This document shows, in pieces, positions 33,401 to 34,075 of a DNA stretch of 34,075 nt; positions within the stretch are counted from its first letter, which is position 1; each line of letters starts with the position of its first letter. The position numbers and the translations under genes were made by a program. The stretch covers positions 11,385-45,459 of the forward strand of contig CAJTND010000008.1 in assembly GCA_910577995.1 (NCBI GenBank), in the 5' to 3' direction. The notes under the pieces were generated by a model. That model was not told where the DNA came from, ran no database searches, and worked only from the letters and a program-made list of their open reading frames with translations. This DNA comes from an uncultured Christensenella sp. Lineage in GTDB: Bacteria > Bacillota > Clostridia > Christensenellales > Pumilibacteraceae.

Positions 33401-33789
33401 GGGGCGACGTTAACGGCAAATGGGTAAGCGGCTTCAACGGCAATATCGGTGCGTACGTAGAGTTTACCTATACCGCCGCCGCCGACTGTCAAGCCGACCT
33501 CATACTAAGGCTCAACAAGCGCAGTGTGCAAACCGTTTTCTCCGATTGGGTCGATACGGTCGTTACGTACGCGGACGGAAGCACGCAGACCGTCGCGGGC
33601 AACGTGACGATAGAAGCGATCGATAATGCCGGTCTGCAATGGAAAGGCGACGCGCTGACCGAGATCGATCTCGGTACGATACAGCTCAAAAAAGGCGAGA
33701 ACAAGATAAGATTTACCACAAAGGATTATAACTCATCCAGCGACCTCGGCGGTTACAACTACGATTACATCATGCTCAACTTAAAATAG
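27406..33789 (+). CDS. Giant membrane-bound GH3 glycosidase with five CBM-like modules
   Basis: 2127 residues. An N-terminal membrane helix (about 14-37) precedes a GH3 enzyme in permuted order: GH3 C-type domain (about 105-420, SVLLWNNDALPLKSG), fibronectin-like domain (about 447-557), then the catalytic barrel (about 705-985) with KHFAFNDQE (K834, H835) and likely nucleophile D913 in VVETDA. Two more helices (about 998-1025 and 1055-1079) flank a basic cytoplasmic loop coded partly by ten G. Outside follow three Cys-rich motifs alternating with beta-sandwich modules of CBM6/35 type (FEAENA ... GYNFDKI; 1123-1263, 1300-1447, 1485-1645). Two repeat domains (1653-1804, the second InlB/Flg_new-like) and two more modules (1808-1964, 1970-2127) end the chain. 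It likely degrades surface-bound beta-glycans; the substrate is unknown. Confidence 0.92.
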   Translation: MIRRRRKTTPFVRSVWVMLTVFFSLLLVFLCVGTSIAKDNAAPINSMFGIEASKKVTTGDGDEDLDWYKSDYIERDASGEIVYMPDGNGNKTTNRDDAAMRRNSELVGEQTAVEGSVLLWNNDALPLKSGAKVSMFGIASQKYMFGGSGSGQVDVTPVHGTISAALTAKGVKVNTKLEERYKKIAAKYGGQSGYTNTAASNYLPWFKVGEAPYSEIKDVAESTVTADDTAVMIISRTAGEDFDISEDVRDNMVGGVKNYLELSVEEAGVLENLQALKAAGGLKKTVLLLDTANPMQFSEISKEEYGVDACIWIGQGGTMSFAQIADVLVGHDEFVMSGRATDTLLYNNHSAPSDANFGDFTWTEHSNKLPDLDKEYGSYYWTHNTKYIVYQEGVYVGYRYYETRYEDTVLGVEGATSAAGATDKKAWDYNKEVAFPFGYGLSYTTFEHSNFKVTETETGYDVSLDIRNSGSVAGKEVMQVYIQKPYTEYDKQNGIEKPAIELVGFAKTDRLTANADGKQTLTVSVDKEAFRTYDAYGKRTYILEEGDYYLAVGNNAHDALNNILASKDLTAEQKARMDAPGNAAMAHKITVAQPDYEIFSKSAETEKEITNRFDDADLNLYEGTKDDQTISYLSRNDWEGTFPTAAVALKCVNDIMVRDMQYGHTVEVAEGDKLPVYGKITSPNGELSLAMMKDLEYDDPQWDHLLNQMTLKEQNLMVSVGLGYLAAAESVGAPGGTATDGPAGVRSSKYAFPSPVVMAATWNVELMERVGDAMGHEAMHRNFNLIWAPGADIHRNPYGGRNWEYYSEDGVLSGLMLAAEVKGIQGVGVIVMTKHFAFNDQERNRYGVATFFNEQSARDIYLRAFESAVRDSKMNGVMSSFNRVGLTWAGAHKGLLTDVLRDEWNFIGVVETDACNGKDSPFHMLDQNARAEGIVAGNDLWLSGGNENFLDEHKKNATVMQAMREACHRILYTQLHSSVMNGVSVNTRIISITPWWETLLVSLCVVVGVCLLASIAMCALSFVFATARYKAFAARRAEEKKARGGGNRLKPLHRNLIVICSCVVGVGLLLTAILVPTLNKGSGAPPLKPHVCQSICEVCGKCTNIDCEDEKCADKCGGEKQTYAFEAENAVLVGAAGPLSIEGEAPGRVVVAGLNNNKGASVTFVVDAPVDTVASLVVTVSRRDRPTKFTSTMGVSVNGGEYLKRSTTVTTVSSDDEWKEASYARYNLGCISLTAGQNTISFTVLGDGAYSGYNFDKIELLCEDPLEEGHMCASACPSCGKCTDEECQDEACAEKCSCAVDFEAENAEFRNGQAQWGYLEVFTNEQGRTVVKNFNGNIGANITFKVYVDGEPGETFETDLYVVVSRFKIDTVFTDNIEVTVNGDEPIMSDTVIKGFSGAEWSDESYGEFFIGKITLNAGANSISFTVLGGGETGGYNFDKITLRNAPPVLHECSDKCEVCGGCTTDCDNGGCAEKCECDNVTESVTLEAEDDATTTYADGPGEHQPWAVLHKEPSEPAPGDKVWIAGFNENVGAWIEFAYTSDTERDALLFVSVSRRKSKTTFSDWVETRLTYPDGTSIEIVSKATLDAHDNEWSAEAFTEIMLGKVRLKKGVNKIRFTIKTYDATSELGGYNFDAIRLGLLGEGVTPEPVEHDITVASGITGGTVSVGATKAIAGTEITVTVTPDEGYVLKSLKYNGIDITATKKFIMPDAAVTVTAQFVDESTPPAPTYTLSFDENGGEGDIVGVGTSYEEGETFALPSGDGLKKDGHYFVCWTYDGNDYKAGASFTMPSTDVTFVAKWAEKIADAVFEAEDAELKDGDSEDLADWAHVGTEEVKVGETVTRVVAKGFNTNINAEVTYKIFVNGEAGKKYTAELVSINSSIQAYDVKFTDIIGVRINGAEYTSDAIMPQSWDQWADSSYKEVVLGDIELTAGINTITFWIKTADDGNACNFDKIILRDLTAEMTWTKVKLEAEDADIVDGPSPSWGGLKVEDIVMSWGDVNGKWVSGFNGNIGAYVEFTYTAAADCQADLILRLNKRSVQTVFSDWVDTVVTYADGSTQTVAGNVTIEAIDNAGLQWKGDALTEIDLGTIQLKKGENKIRFTTKDYNSSSDLGGYNYDYIMLNLK
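30533..30542 (+). repeat. Run of ten G inside the GH3 gene
   Basis: It encodes R1043-GGG in the loop between membrane helices 2 and 3. With ten G the frame is open to 33789. Eleven G would give an immediate TAA-TAG, and nine G would stop at a TAG about 14 codons later. Both slips keep the enzyme half and lose all binding modules. Confidence 0.85.
30673..31839 (+). repeat. Three Cys-rich motif repeats alternating with CBM-like modules
   Basis: In-gene repeats starting at 30673 (HVCQSICEVCGKC), 31213 (HMCASACPSCGKC) and 31756 (HECSDKCEVCGGC), each about 28 residues. The spacing is C-x3-C-x2-C-x2-C-x3/4-C-x4-C-x3-C, with an extra C-x-C ending in copies 2 and 3. Each precedes one beta-sandwich module. 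They could be metal- or disulfide-stabilised spacers. Confidence 0.8.
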
Positions 33790-33811
33790 GATAGTCCGAC
33801 TGCCGAATAGG

Positions 33812-33848
33812 ACCGCCCGTAGCGCGCTGCGCCGCGGGCGGTTTTTTT
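33812..33848 (+). terminator. Rho-independent terminator of the GH3 operon
   Basis: ACCGCCCG (33812-33819) pairs with CGGGCGGT (33835-33842) around an inner GCGC stem, followed by seven T. It lies 22 nt after the GH3 stop. Confidence 0.93.
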
Positions 33849-33869
33849 ATTGCCTGCCGTCTGTCCTCG

Positions 33870-34075
33870 AAACATCTTTGCCGCCTATTTTGACGTGTTG
33901 CCGCTGTTCCGCTCGTTTGTCACTCTGAGCGTAAGCGAAGAGTCTCTTTGGCGATGATTAAGTAGTTGAGATCCTTCGCTCCGCTCAGGATGACAAAACA
34001 ATCATGACCGTATGCAACGACTTCGCCTCCCATTTGGACGTGTCGGCATAATCACGTGCAACGCCTTCGCCGCCC
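33870..34075 (+). repeat. Imperfect repeat copies at the window end
   Basis: A sequence of the form CTTTGCCGCCTATTTTGACG (copy 1, 33870-33903) recurs as CTTCGCCTCCCATTTGGACG (copy 2, 34017-34048). It starts again as AACGCCTTCGCCGCCC at 34061, 44 bp after copy 2 and cut by the window edge. The stretch 33850-34075 holds no gene that I can see. Confidence 0.55.
33916..33998. repeat. Palindromic REP-like intergenic element
   Basis: The left arm (33916-33946, TTTGTCACTCTGAGCG onward) and right arm (33969-33998, ending GCTCAGGATGACAAA) are near-perfect inverted copies around a 22-nt centre. A degenerate single arm lies at 11847-11875. It resembles widespread non-autonomous palindromic elements (GTCATCCTGAGCGAAGCG type). 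Confidence 0.7.

Noticed and set aside
33870..34075. CRISPR array
   Set aside because: Repeat copies are imperfect, only three are visible, spacing is uneven and no cas gene is present.

Overview
The window looks like a chromosomal segment of an uncultured, GC-rich member of the Clostridia (Bacillota). The evidence is indirect: a one-piece clostridial-type PurL with a fused glutaminase domain, near-consensus sigma-A promoters (TTGACA-17-TATAAT), AGGAGG-like ribosome sites, compact T-tailed terminators, an AgrA/AgrC-like LytTR/GHKL pair, and a membrane-tethered glycosidase of a type I associate with gut Clostridia. Codon choice is distinctive: ATA is heavily used for Ile beside GCG, CGC and CTC. 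No marker gene pins the species, so the placement is inference.

Layout. (1) 1-1899, minus strand: a PP2C phosphatase (frameshifted here) followed by a zinc-ribbon Ser/Thr kinase that runs off the left edge. (2) 1960-11810, plus strand: a purine operon purE-C-M-N-H-D-L from one promoter to one strong terminator. It covers most of the route from PRPP to IMP but lacks purF; purH carries an apparent frameshift. (3) 11899-14495: a membrane protein with a probably leaderless transcript, a charged protein of unknown role, and a membrane-anchored extracytoplasmic protein. (4) 14511-15560, minus strand: murG. (5) 15688-17777: an alpha/beta hydrolase and a membrane-anchored endonuclease/exonuclease/phosphatase-fold enzyme with overlapping reading frames. 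(6) 17778-19263: an AT-rich, foreign-looking insert holding one gene that fuses a TIR domain, a beta-rich middle domain, a GNAT acetyltransferase and a Cys-rich tail. (7) 19292-24459: trmL, then a topoisomerase IV-like pair (parE, parC). (8) 24523-33848: a LytTR response regulator and GHKL histidine kinase, followed by a promoter with two perfect 15-bp direct repeats spaced 21 bp apart. That promoter drives a small membrane/coiled-coil protein and a 2127-residue glycoside hydrolase family 3 protein with five carbohydrate-binding-like modules. (9) 33850-34075: non-coding repeats.

The two most notable elements are the TIR-GNAT fusion, a candidate undescribed NAD- or acetyl-CoA-dependent defence or toxin protein, and the LytTR-GH3 locus. 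In the latter a probable LytTR operator sits directly in front of a surface carbohydrate-degrading operon. An uninterrupted run of ten G in the giant gene lies exactly between the enzyme half and the binding-module half, where slippage would switch the binding modules off.
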